The notes: generated by a model not told the origin, from the letters alone. A DNA stretch of 16,296 bases from Flavipsychrobacter stenotrophus (GCA_947371715.1 CANBQQ010000025.1:1-16296), one strand, 5' to 3'; positions 8,255 to 14,501 are shown, numbered from the stretch's first letter. Numbers and translations: made by a program.

Positions 8255-8938
8255 ATGAAAGAAGTAATCAGGTTAAAAGATATTCAGAAAAGTTACTTCC
8301 TTGGCAAGCAGGCTTTGCCCGTGCTTAAGGGTATCGATCTGCTCATTACCGACAATGAATATGTAGCACTCATGGGACCATCGGGCTCGGGTAAGTCTAC
8401 GTTAATGAATATACTGGGCTGCCTGGATTCACCCACAAAGGGTACCTACATACTCAACGGTAAAGACGTGAGCCATATGCAGGACGATCAGCTGGCCGAT
8501 GTGCGCAATGTGGAAATAGGTTTTGTGTTTCAGCAATTCAATCTCTTGCCGCGACTTACTGCGTGGGAGAATGTAGCACTGCCGCTTATCTATGCGGGTC
8601 TGAAAAAGGCCGATAGAGAAGAGCGGGCAAGGGCCATGCTCAATAAAGTAGGTCTTGGTGAGCGGGCGCACCATAAGCCCAATGAGCTAAGTGGTGGGCA
8701 GAGTCAGCGTGTAGCCATAGCCCGAGCACTCATCAATAACCCATCGCTATTGTTGGCCGATGAACCAACAGGTAACCTTGACTCCAAAACATCTGATGAG
8801 ATCATGGAGCTATTTGGCAACATACAAGCGCAAGGCAATACAGTAGTATTGGTAACACATGAAGAGGACATTGCCAACTACACCAGGCGCGTTATCCGTA
8901 TTAAAGACGGTTTGGTGGAAACAGACGTGACTAAATAA
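8255..8938 (+). CDS. ABC transporter ATP-binding protein, LolD/MacB type
   Basis: 227-residue ATPase of the LolD/MacB/FtsE class, which powers FtsX-fold permeases in lipoprotein release, efflux or cell-envelope signalling. All motifs are intact: Walker A GPSGSGKST (41-49), Q-loop FQQFNLL (92-98), signature LSGGQSQR (145-152), Walker B LLLADEP (165-171), D-loop NLDS, and the switch His202 in VTHEED. Residues NILGCLDSPTKG after Walker A are typical of this class. No permease gene is adjacent: the next gene is the adenosyltransferase 197 nt downstream. The ATPase must therefore pair with a permease encoded elsewhere, so the substrate cannot be assigned. Confidence 0.92.
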   Translation: MKEVIRLKDIQKSYFLGKQALPVLKGIDLLITDNEYVALMGPSGSGKSTLMNILGCLDSPTKGTYILNGKDVSHMQDDQLADVRNVEIGFVFQQFNLLPRLTAWENVALPLIYAGLKKADREERARAMLNKVGLGERAHHKPNELSGGQSQRVAIARALINNPSLLLADEPTGNLDSKTSDEIMELFGNIQAQGNTVVLVTHEEDIANYTRRVIRIKDGLVETDVTK

Positions 8939-9031
8939 AAAGTGAAAATTCTAAAATAAAATGAGTGTCTGTGATTCTCGTTTTAGTCAACTACGGTCAA
9001 TAAACAATTTGTTGTACCCGACCAAACGTGC

Positions 9032-9059
9032 GTAGAGACGCAAGATTTTGCGTCTCTAC
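9032..9059. repeat. GTAGAGACGCAA palindromic repeat, copy 1
   Basis: Perfect 12-bp arms (GTAGAGACGCAA / TTGCGTCTCTAC) around a GATT loop. It stands mid-way between the ABC ATPase and adenosyltransferase genes. No T-run follows. A shorter relative occurs at 12579-12600, so this is a repeat family rather than a one-off terminator. The remainder of the 197-nt gap shows no recognised signal. Confidence 0.7.
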
Positions 9060-9135
9060 ATAACACTAACCATCTGGACGTATTCGTTTCCGGAATAAAA
9101 TAACCAGCGTAACTAACCATAAAAACCAGCAACTA

Positions 9136-9693
9136 ATGTTCAAGATATATACTAAGACCGGAGATAAAGGTGGCACCAGCTTGATAGGCGGGGTGCGAGT
9201 ACCTAAGAGCCACATACGAATAGAGAGCTACGGTACCGTAGATGAGCTCAACTCCTATATAGGCATGGTGAGCGATATGGTGAATAATGATGCCATAATT
9301 GATGAACTAAGGGAGATACAAGACAGGTTGTTCACGGTGGGCTCAGCACTGGCCACCAACCCCGACAAAGAGGTAAAGATGAAGCTGCCCGATCTGCATG
9401 ACACAGATATAACCTGGCTGGAAGAAAGGATAGACAAGATGAATGAAGTGTTGTCCGAAATGAGGTCATTTATACTGCCGGGTGGTGATCTGGCATCAAG
9501 TACCTGCCACGTGGCCCGCTGTGTGTGCCGCAGGGCAGAGCGTATATGTGTGGCTATGCAGGAGGAGGGCGAATTTATGCCGCTACAGATACTATCTTAC
9601 CTCAATCGTTTGTCTGATTACCTGTTTGTACTCAGCCGCTATATCAGCCATATTAATAATGCGCCGGAGATGCCCTGGAGGGCAAGAATGTAG
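9136..9693 (+). CDS. PduO-type ATP:cob(I)alamin adenosyltransferase
   Basis: 185-residue cytosolic enzyme that transfers the adenosyl group of ATP to cob(I)alamin (or cobyrinic acid a,c-diamide), making coenzyme B12. Family features in order: the N-terminal ATP-binding strand YTKTGDKGGTSLIGG (5-19), ESYGTVDELNSYIG (30-43), FILPGG (112-117), CRRAER with Arg133, Glu135 and Arg136 (131-136), and LNRLSDYLFVLSR (156-168). The last two segments carry the cobalamin- and ATP-contacting Arg/Glu/Asn/Asp residues. The length is standard and the start ATG 9136 is directly before the motif. No B12 riboswitch was seen upstream, and no other corrinoid genes are in the window. Confidence 0.93.
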   Translation: MFKIYTKTGDKGGTSLIGGVRVPKSHIRIESYGTVDELNSYIGMVSDMVNNDAIIDELREIQDRLFTVGSALATNPDKEVKMKLPDLHDTDITWLEERIDKMNEVLSEMRSFILPGGDLASSTCHVARCVCRRAERICVAMQEEGEFMPLQILSYLNRLSDYLFVLSRYISHINNAPEMPWRARM

Positions 9694-9714
9694 TAACTTT
9701 CTTAGTAGTAATTA

Positions 9715-9755
9715 AATAGAAATAGGGAGTCTCACTGAGACTCCCTATTTCTATT
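9715..9755. terminator. Bidirectional terminator between convergent genes
   Basis: A 41-bp perfect palindrome centred on C9735: arms AATAGAAATAGGGAGTCTCA and the exact complement, forming a 19-bp stem with an ACT loop. It lies between the adenosyltransferase stop (9693, plus) and the EGF-like lipoprotein stop (9774, minus). The AT-rich outer arms give T-rich tails on both strands, so it can end both transcripts. Confidence 0.9.
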
Positions 9756-9773
9756 ATTAATATTAGCTAACTA

Positions 9774-10334
9774 CTAGTTCTTTGAGTAGTTGCCTGAGCA
9801 AGAGAACACAGCACCTTCTCTTGCAGTGTATACATGAGAAAAATGAAGGCTGTCAGACAATGTCATAGTACCTGTAAGAGTATCAGGAGTAGTTGTAGAA
9901 TTCACGATCTGGTTAGTATAAGTGATAACCGTTGCGTTGGCATTCAAAGTACCTGTGATAGTATTGTTAGTACCGAAACCACCAGGATTGTTGATCAATA
10001 CCTTAGTAGAGTCAGTTGACGAGTTTGCCAATGTGATGGTTACATTGTAAGTTCCTGTAGGAGAACAAACGTCAGTACCAGTCCATGAGCCAATGAAAGC
10101 ACGTGTTGTGCAACCAAGACCAATGTAGCCAGTACCACAAACTACCTTAGTTCCGCAATTAGAACCTGTGTATCCTGTAGGGCAGGTACAAGTACCACCG
10201 CTGCAAGTACCGCCGTTAAGGCAAGTAACATCTTTGCACTCATCTTTTGTGCATGATGTGTAAACGACCGTACCAACCGATCCAATTGTAATGAGGGCGC
10301 TCAGCGCGAAAAGACGAAATGACTTCATGGACAT
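9774..10334 (-). CDS. EGF-like domain lipoprotein
   Basis: 186-residue predicted surface or periplasmic lipoprotein. It begins MSMKSF; the second Met (10328) is an equally good start. The hydrophobic segment ends at lipobox V-Y-T-S-Cys28. Residues 33-60 form one EGF-like module, CKDVTCLNGGTCSGG then TCTCPTGYTGSNC (Cys 33, 38, 44, 49, 51, 60), followed by Cys66 and Cys75. The rest is a Thr/Ser/Asn-rich beta-strand region (FIGSWTGTDVC...TYNVTITL) resembling small lipocalin-like repeats in other Bacteroidota lipoproteins. Function unknown; EGF modules usually serve adhesion or protein contact. It has its own promoter (10368-10399) and shares the convergent terminator at its 3' end. Confidence 0.85.
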   Translation of the reverse strand: MSMKSFRLFALSALITIGSVGTVVYTSCTKDECKDVTCLNGGTCSGGTCTCPTGYTGSNCGTKVVCGTGYIGLGCTTRAFIGSWTGTDVCSPTGTYNVTITLANSSTDSTKVLINNPGGFGTNNTITGTLNANATVITYTNQIVNSTTTPDTLTGTMTLSDSLHFSHVYTAREGAVFSCSGNYSKN

Positions 10335-10367
10335 ATTATTTTAAGTGTTTAAATACAAATATCACGC

Positions 10368-10399
10368 CAAAGGTACTTTTTAATACGTAATTCTACAAG
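10368..10399 (-). promoter_or_regulatory. Bacteroidota-type promoter of the EGF-like lipoprotein gene
   Basis: On the minus strand, CTTG (10399-10396) is followed after exactly 20 nt by TACCTTTG (10375-10368). This fits the Bacteroidota housekeeping sigma consensus TTTG-N19-21-TAnnTTTG, with a perfect -7 box. The -7 box ends 33 nt upstream of the first start codon, giving a short leader. Confidence 0.75.
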
Positions 10400-10609
10400 C
10401 TTGCCCTGTCTGCAAAACAACATCACCGCCGTTATGCAAAAGCTTGGAAAGCCCTATAAACCAACACAGTAAAGGATTTTAGCCCCCTGCTTACTTTAAA
10501 GTTTTCTATTTGTTAAAGATTCCCAAAATGCATTTCATTCAATTTAATGTACATCTTATGGTGTAAATTAAACATATAAAAACTGGGGAATTTTGTAGGC
10601 TATACCCCA

Positions 10610-10636
10610 AAAAAGGTTGCCCAAGGCAACCTTTTT
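10610..10636 (-). terminator. Rho-independent terminator of the ferritin-like operon
   Basis: Perfect 12-bp arms (AAAAAGGTTGCC / GGCAACCTTTTT) around a CAA loop, 28 nt past the stop of the last ferritin-like gene. Reading on the minus strand the GC core is followed by six T, as expected. Symmetric ends would also allow function on the plus strand. Confidence 0.88.
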
Positions 10637-10664
10637 ATTAATTTATACTTAAAGTAGTGTTGTA

Positions 10665-11549
10665 TTACAATTTGAAAGAAGCGATCAGCGATCTTACTGT
10701 CGCTTCGTCCATAGGCTCATCAAAAGCTTCTGAAGCCGCCGCCGGGGTAATGTAGCCGGTAAAACCGGTCAATGAAGTAATATCCACACCTTTCTGTACC
10801 GTATTGTCTTCGCCCATATAGTTTGGCTGCAGTGGTACTGATGGTGGGAAATTAGTAGTTATCCATGGCTTGTTACCATACTGGAATGTAGGCGTGTTGT
10901 AGAAACGGCGAACCAAACGCACAAAAGATGCGTGGCGACCTTCTACGCTGGCTATCTGCATAGCCGAGGTAAGTACACCATTGGTATTGGCCAGCAAGTT
11001 AGGCAGTTGACCCTGGTAAGCCCTGATGCCGGTATCTTCCAGTGCAGCAGCCAGGTCGAGGAACGAACCGTAGTTGCTGAAAGTAGTAAAGGCACCATGA
11101 GCGGTAAAATCGTAAGAAGCGGGGCTGTAAGGGTTACCTGTTATAGGGTCGCCGGTATAGCCATTAGGAGTAAAAGGCACTGCACCCAACGTATCTATAG
11201 TAGTACGCAGGAAGTTGATGTGCATTTTTTCTTCACTTTCTATTATCGCAAAGCCGGGCCTGTCGTTAGCAGGTATAAGCGATGCGGTAGTATTAGAACC
11301 GGTATTGTAGCCGGTGTGGTAGAAGTTGTATTCCAGGTATTCCAGCTCCAGTGCAAACTGCAGGGTGCTGATAACGGTACCTGTGGTTTTACCATATGCC
11401 TTTTTGAACATAGATCCCAGGGCAATAGGCAGGGCAGCCAGCGCTACTTTAGAGCCAAAGCTCTTCAGTATATTGCGGCGTCCGCTTACTTTTTCATATA
11501 CTTCCGGATCTGCTTTTTCTATTTCCTGTAGAATATGGTTGAAGTTCAT
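10665..11549 (-). CDS. Ferritin-like domain protein with Tat-type leader (complete metal site)
   Basis: 294 residues. The N-terminus carries a twin-arginine segment GRRNILKSF (Arg24/Arg25) followed by a hydrophobic stretch, suggesting export of a folded protein by Tat. From about residue 58 it matches the ferritin-like family common in Bacteroidota (PF13668-type): helix 1 LEYLEYN (Glu70/Glu73), helix 2 ESEEKMH (Glu107 and His110), helix 3 ALEDTGIRAY (Glu171) and helix 4 SVEGRH (Glu203 and His206). This is a full ExxH carboxylate-bridged di-metal set. The family's activity is not established; iron handling or peroxide detoxification is plausible. It is the second gene of a two-gene operon, 68 nt after the paralogous ferritin-like gene, and is followed by a strong terminator. 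Confidence 0.87.
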   Translation of the reverse strand: MNFNHILQEIEKADPEVYEKVSGRRNILKSFGSKVALAALPIALGSMFKKAYGKTTGTVISTLQFALELEYLEYNFYHTGYNTGSNTTASLIPANDRPGFAIIESEEKMHINFLRTTIDTLGAVPFTPNGYTGDPITGNPYSPASYDFTAHGAFTTFSNYGSFLDLAAALEDTGIRAYQGQLPNLLANTNGVLTSAMQIASVEGRHASFVRLVRRFYNTPTFQYGNKPWITTNFPPSVPLQPNYMGEDNTVQKGVDITSLTGFTGYITPAAASEAFDEPMDEATVRSLIASFKL

Positions 11550-11617
11550 GATCTTTTTTGCAATTACTTGTTGAAAATGAGCCGTGAGGCTTTTTCTTTA
11601 TTGTTCCGCCACCCGGC

Positions 11618-12304
11618 TTAGCCCGGCAGTGTAGTGTAATCCAGCTTGGTTTCTATCCATGGAGACAATGCAGCCATCACCGCTTGCGGAGACATAGCCC
11701 TGTCTAAACCCATGTTGTTGACTACACCACTGTCTGATGGTGTATTTGCTGTAAGAATATCGCGCGAATAAGCTGCGTGACGCGCTTTTACAGTAGCCAT
11801 CTTAGCAACAAGCAGTACATAGCCGGTATCGGTGAAGTGCTGTGCCACACCATTGTAAGCTGCTACCGCAAGATCTTCGAGGAAAGCAGAATTGGTGAGT
11901 GTGCTGGTACGATCGGCGAAAGTAGTAGGCGACAAATTAGTTACCACCCTGTTGATAGCAGTATCTCCCAGTATTTTCTTCAGTAATTCCCTGTGTGCAT
12001 ACTCATGATCGCGCATATCAGCCAGCAGCTGTAATTCGCTCTCGGTAAGGCCATAGTAAGGGGTATTGTTGGCCTGGGTATAAAATGCGGTAAGCACCAA
12101 CTCTATAAGATATAGGTAGTTGATGAGTGCAGTATCTCCCCTGCCAATAAACTGTGTATCGGGAGGAGTCTTGCGGCAGGAAGATACGATCAAACCCGCG
12201 CCGGCTATACCGCCCGCAAATTGCAGAAAACGGCGGCGCGATACGTCATGCATCACACCCGTTTCAGCTATTTGCTTATTATCAGAACCCAAATCTAGTT
12301 TCAT
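11618..12304 (-). CDS. Ferritin-like Tat lipoprotein with one metal ligand replaced
   Basis: 228 residues from ATG 12304; an in-frame TTG nine codons upstream is less likely. A twin-arginine motif SRRRFLQF (22-29) and hydrophobic stretch end in V-S-S-Cys43, so this looks like a Tat-exported lipoprotein. The ferritin-like bundle has Glu68 (LIELVLTAFY), Glu101 and His104 (DHEYAH), Glu143 (FLEDLAVAAYNG) and His176 in VKARH. The Glu expected three residues before His176 is Lys173 (codon AAA), whereas the neighbouring paralogue has Glu. The metal site may thus be altered or lost, and the protein could be a structural or membrane-tethering partner of the second gene's product. First gene of the operon; a possible promoter lies at 12365-12394. 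Confidence 0.85.
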   Translation of the reverse strand: MKLDLGSDNKQIAETGVMHDVSRRRFLQFAGGIAGAGLIVSSCRKTPPDTQFIGRGDTALINYLYLIELVLTAFYTQANNTPYYGLTESELQLLADMRDHEYAHRELLKKILGDTAINRVVTNLSPTTFADRTSTLTNSAFLEDLAVAAYNGVAQHFTDTGYVLLVAKMATVKARHAAYSRDILTANTPSDSGVVNNMGLDRAMSPQAVMAALSPWIETKLDYTTLPG

Positions 12305-12364
12305 ACTTGTACTGTTTGTATCAACACACAAAGTGAGCTGATCCTATTTATTAGATCTTAGCCT

Positions 12365-12394
12365 TAAAAATAAAAAAAACTATGTTCAAAGCAA
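12365..12394 (-). promoter_or_regulatory. Possible promoter of the ferritin-like operon
   Basis: Minus strand TTG (12394-12392), 19 nt, then TATTTTTA (12372-12365), one base off the TAnnTTTG -7 consensus. It lies about 60 nt upstream of ATG 12304. The AT-rich surroundings make a chance match possible. Confidence 0.35.
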
Positions 12395-12578
12395 CAGTAT
12401 TGCCCCGAATAAAATTATTTAAAGTACAATAATACAAAATTTATGTTCATTTAGGTGGATTTTTTGAGCGTGAGGGGTCAGAGCGGTGAGCGGCACATGC
12501 CTTTAACGGGGCTAAACGTTTGCCTGGGTCTTTCAATTCACACCGGTCGCTCTGAATGTGCAGTGCCCCGCCGCTTTG

Positions 12579-12600
12579 GAGACGCAATTATGCGTCTCTA
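12579..12600. repeat. GTAGAGACGCA palindromic repeat, copy 2 (degraded)
   Basis: GAGACGCA-ATTA-TGCGTCTC followed by TA, with the same arm sequence as the palindrome at 9032-9059. The left arm has lost the GTA. Shared arms at two separate loci mark an interspersed family. Confidence 0.6.
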
Positions 12601-12638
12601 CGTTCTCAATCTCCGGCAAAAAACGACGACAGTCCTAC

Positions 12639-12748
12639 ACTGGTCGAAGCGTCCGCTTCGTCCTTTCCCGTTGAAGCGTCTCGCTTCTGTGTTTGTTTGC
12701 AAGCGAGACGCTTGCATTTGCCGGGACGAAGCGGACGCTTCGACCAGT
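12639..12748. repeat. Module S, copy A (expanded hairpin cluster)
   Basis: Bounded by a perfect 25-bp inverted repeat (12639-12663 and 12724-12748, starting ACTGGTCGAAGCGTCC). Inside are GAAGCG-TCT-CGCTTC (12673-12687) and GCAAGCG-AGA-CGCTTGC (12699-12715). The right half (12699-12748) is the same two-hairpin unit as copies B and C; the left arm is an inverted extra copy of its second hairpin. Confidence 0.75.
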
Positions 12749-12775
12749 TGAGTAAAAGTTTCGCTCTTAACTGTT

Positions 12776-12873
12776 ATGCCCAGTTTGTTATAAATTTTCA
12801 TCGTGCATTGATCTTGTGTTATTAATTGGTTTTGAACTGTTTATGATTTTTAGGGATGCCCGATCGTGCCCGA
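12776..12873 (-). repeat. Module R, copy A (98 bp)
   Basis: Same length and orientation as copies B and C. It starts ATGCCC on the plus strand, has TCGTGCAT (variant of TCGGGCAT) inside, and ends in the doublet ATGCCCGA-TCG-TGCCCGA. It lies 27 nt after module S copy A. Confidence 0.75.
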
Positions 12874-12895
12874 CTGCAGTAGAAAGGTCTTTTTC

Positions 12896-12946
12896 GCAAG
12901 CGGGACGCTTGCATGTTTGAGGACGAAGCGGGATGCTTCGACCAGT
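12896..12946. repeat. Module S, copy B
   Basis: Two hairpins: GCAAGCG-GGA-CGCTTGC (12896-12912) and GAAGC-GGGAT-GCTTC (12925-12939), flanked by GGAC and GACCAGT as in the other copies. The 188 nt between it and module R copy B (12947-13134) include a stem-loop at 13096-13118 with 7-bp arms TCACCCT/AGGGTGA and no gene. Confidence 0.72.
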
Positions 12947-13134
12947 GTAAGTCTCTACCAGAACGATTTTTCCGTTTTGGGGTTATCCTAACGAAAGCCG
13001 GCCTGATGGTTGTTGGTGAGAAAGCCAATAACAGCGGAAAGGTTGTTAAGTACAAAACGAATACGTCCCGTGCGAATGCCAAGGGTTCGAGAGCCTCACC
13101 CTGACATTCAAAGGGTGAATTTAGTTTAGCAACA

Positions 13135-13232
13135 ATGCCCTGTTTGGTTTGAATTTTCATCGGGCATTGATTTTGTGTTATTGATTGGTTTTGAATTGTT
13201 TATGATTTTGAGGGATGCCCGATTATGCCCGA
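13135..13232 (-). repeat. Module R, copy B (98 bp)
   Basis: Plus strand: ATGCCCTGTTTGGT at the start, TCATCGGGCATTG, an AT-rich core, then ATGCCCGA-TT-ATGCCCGA at the end. TCGGGCAT and ATGCCCGA are complementary, so the unit can fold on itself. Aligned by hand to copy C it shows about 21 differences in 98 positions, mostly in the core, with the termini unchanged. Confidence 0.78.
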
Positions 13233-13261
13233 CGAAGTGAGAGCGGAATGTGAGAGAGCGG

Positions 13262-13397
13262 AAGTGTTCGAAAAGTTGTTATTGTGCTTAGATAAGGGTA
13301 GCCCCTGACGGGGCAATGAACATTTTTTTGCGTTTTACTACAAACAGGTAGTGCCTACGGGACATATCGCGAACTGTTTTACTCTTTTCGAACACTT
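13262..13397. mobile_element. 136-bp element with 14-bp perfect terminal inverted repeats (MITE-like)
   Basis: AAGTGTTCGAAAAG (13262-13275) and CTTTTCGAACACTT (13384-13397) are exact complements bounding 108 nt. Inside is a GCCCC-TGAC-GGGGC hairpin (13301-13314) of the same style as the one at 2919-2931. It encodes no protein. No target-site duplication is obvious, so a repeat in the REP sense is an alternative to a transposable element. Confidence 0.5.
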
Positions 13398-13427
13398 GAG
13401 ATCCAAAACCGACAGCGGGTTTTGTTC

Positions 13428-13478
13428 GCAAGCGAGACGCTTGCATGTTTCTGGACGAAGCGAGACGCTTCGACCAGT
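13428..13478. repeat. Module S, copy C
   Basis: GCAAGCG-AGA-CGCTTGC (13428-13444), then GGACGAAGCG-AGA-CGCTTCGACC (13453-13475), ending in AGT. The layout matches the right half of copy A and copy B. It lies 23 nt before module R copy C. Confidence 0.78.
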
Positions 13479-13492
13479 CAGAGCGGACGTTC

Positions 13493-14389
13493 TCACCAAC
13501 CGTGCCCTGTTTGGTGAGTATTTTCATCGGGCATGGCATTTGGATTATTTGTTGGTATTGAGTGACTTATGTAATTAAGGAATGCCCGATTATGCCCGAG
13601 CATATGATAGCGGAGATGGAAATAGAGGTGATCGGGAGGTACCGCAAGAGGTGGACGAGTGAAGAATGACGGGGTGCTTTTAAAGAGTGGATGCGAAGAA
13701 GGAGAGCGGCGCTGTGGCACTGTATTGGGTAGCAGATGTGGTGTTGATTGTGGCAGTGTGGTATTGTCGGTTTGGGTTTCGTGGGATGGTGTAAGGGGGA
13801 TGATGATAGCTGTGTTGGTTTCTGATTTGTTTGTTTCATGATCGGCCAGAGTCGCTTCTGCCTGCTGTAGTTCGGCCATGTCTTTTTGCTCCTCTTGTTC
13901 CAGGGCTTCGAGGTTGTCCTTGATATCACAAACGTTTTTGTATGCTGTGGGGTGGAACGGGCTAACCAGGCCTCTTATGTATTTGTCTGTTAGGGTGACT
14001 ACTGCCTTGCCCAAATCGCTGTCATGGTCGTTGATGAAGGAGGTCAGTTCGGTAAAGGCTTCGATATAGGTGCCGATGTTGAGCTTTTGAATATGTTTTG
14101 TTGATACGAATAGTTTACGCAGCATTTCTACTTCCTGCCAGGTAGGACAGCGGTCTTCGCGGGCTTTTATTTTGTTGTTGACGGCCTCGATGTGGTCGTA
14201 CACATCCTGCAACAGGGAAGCAGGTGTTTGCCTTGCTGCTGTTTTCATTTGTTCCCAGCGACCGTGTTTGATCCACAGGTAAAGGGTCTTGGTGTTGATG
14301 TCGATAAGGTCGGCGATCTCGGCACGGGTTCTGTCGGAATGAAGAAAGAGGTTGCGTGCGGCTTGTTTTTTGTCGTTGTTGTTTTCCAT
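13493..14389 (-). CDS. HTH protein resembling phage terminase small subunits, with repeat-encoded C-terminus
   Basis: 298 residues from ATG 14389 (MENNNDKKQAAR); the frame opens further to a TTG at 14422, but that gives no better start. Residues 15-46 (FLHSDRTRAEIADLID, then INTKTLYLWIKHGRW) are a helix-turn-helix like those opening small terminase subunits, ending in the typical GRWEQMK. Residues 60-140 are helical (DVYDHIEAVNNKIKAR, LRKLFVSTKHIQKLN). A Glu/Gln/Ala-rich stretch (157-184) may be a coiled coil, and after residue 195 the protein is Pro/Ser/Thr-rich and probably disordered. Residues 264-296 are encoded by module R copy C. No terminase large subunit or other phage gene is nearby, so packaging is unlikely; a chromosomal DNA-binding role, perhaps at the upstream palindromes (14451-14501), is inferred. 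No close functional assignment is possible. Confidence 0.78.
   Translation of the reverse strand: MENNNDKKQAARNLFLHSDRTRAEIADLIDINTKTLYLWIKHGRWEQMKTAARQTPASLLQDVYDHIEAVNNKIKAREDRCPTWQEVEMLRKLFVSTKHIQKLNIGTYIEAFTELTSFINDHDSDLGKAVVTLTDKYIRGLVSPFHPTAYKNVCDIKDNLEALEQEEQKDMAELQQAEATLADHETNKSETNTAIIIPLTPSHETQTDNTTLPQSTPHLLPNTVPQRRSPSSHPLFKSTPSFFTRPPLAVPPDHLYFHLRYHMLGHNRAFLNYISHSIPTNNPNAMPDENTHQTGHGW
13502..13599 (-). repeat. Module R, copy C (98 bp), inside the HTH gene
   Basis: Plus strand GTGCCCTGTTTGGT, then TCATCGGGCAT, then ATGCCCGA-TT-ATGCCCGA, the same landmarks at the same spacing as copies A and B. It overlaps the 3' end of the HTH protein gene, whose TGA (13495-13493) lies just past the repeat. 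Confidence 0.78.
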
Positions 14390-14450
14390 AGCATAAAATT
14401 TTATGGCAGTAAAGGTGGGCAACCGGAAACAAACGGACGGAATGAAAATC

Positions 14451-14501
14451 TATGGTGGTACACTTTCCGTACCATGATGGTACGCTTTTCGTACCACCAT
14501 A
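14451..14501. promoter_or_regulatory. Double palindromic operator-like site upstream of the HTH gene
   Basis: 51 bp reading TATGGTGGTAC-N7-GTACCATGATGGTAC-N7-GTACCACCATA. It contains two GGTAC-N7-GTACC dyads (14457-14473 and 14479-14495) whose centres, 14465 and 14487, are exactly 22 bp apart, about two helical turns. The two dyads are also tandem 22-bp direct repeats, and the whole block is symmetric around 14476. It lies 61 nt upstream of ATG 14389, the usual place for an autoregulatory operator. Binding by the HTH protein is inferred only. Confidence 0.7.

Larger units (their letters stand above)
10335..10664. other. 330-nt intergenic stretch
   Basis: Holds the promoter of the EGF-like lipoprotein gene (10368-10399) and the terminator of the ferritin-like operon (10610-10636). 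The 210 nt in between (10400-10609) are AT-rich with no open frame, repeat or hairpin that I can support. Confidence 0.6.
12305..12638. other. Intergenic stretch upstream of ferritin-like operon
   Basis: AT-rich from 12340 to 12460 (leader and possible promoter of the ferritin-like operon). Then follows a GC-richer segment bounded by imperfect inverted repeats TCAGAGCG (12478-12485) and CGCTCTGA (12548-12555), and the second GTAGAGACGC-family palindrome. No gene is supported: the open frames here are short and run through hairpin repeats. Confidence 0.55.

Noticed and set aside
8939..9135. Cobalamin riboswitch upstream of the adenosyltransferase gene
   Set aside because: The 197-nt gap shows no B12-box-like sequence, only the GTAGAGACGCAA palindrome, and is short for that riboswitch class.
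12455..12825. Overlapping plus-strand open frames of 89-98 codons
   Set aside because: They run through the hairpins of module S and the GAGACGCA palindrome; repeated GAAGCG/CGCTTC units keep several frames open by composition. No start context or family resemblance.
12598..13539. Three minus-strand open frames, each starting MKI-x-x-K-x-G
   Set aside because: They share a beginning because each starts inside a copy of module R, then run into module S. They are repeat-generated frames rather than a gene family, though the shared start is noted as repeat evidence.
12639..13600. CRISPR array
   Set aside because: Repeats are 50-98 bp, spaced irregularly (about 360 bp apart), with drifting cores and no unique spacers of constant length; no cas genes.
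13493..14389. Prophage remnant based on the terminase-like HTH
   Set aside because: No large terminase, portal, capsid, tail or integrase genes, and the flanks are ordinary housekeeping genes plus repeats.
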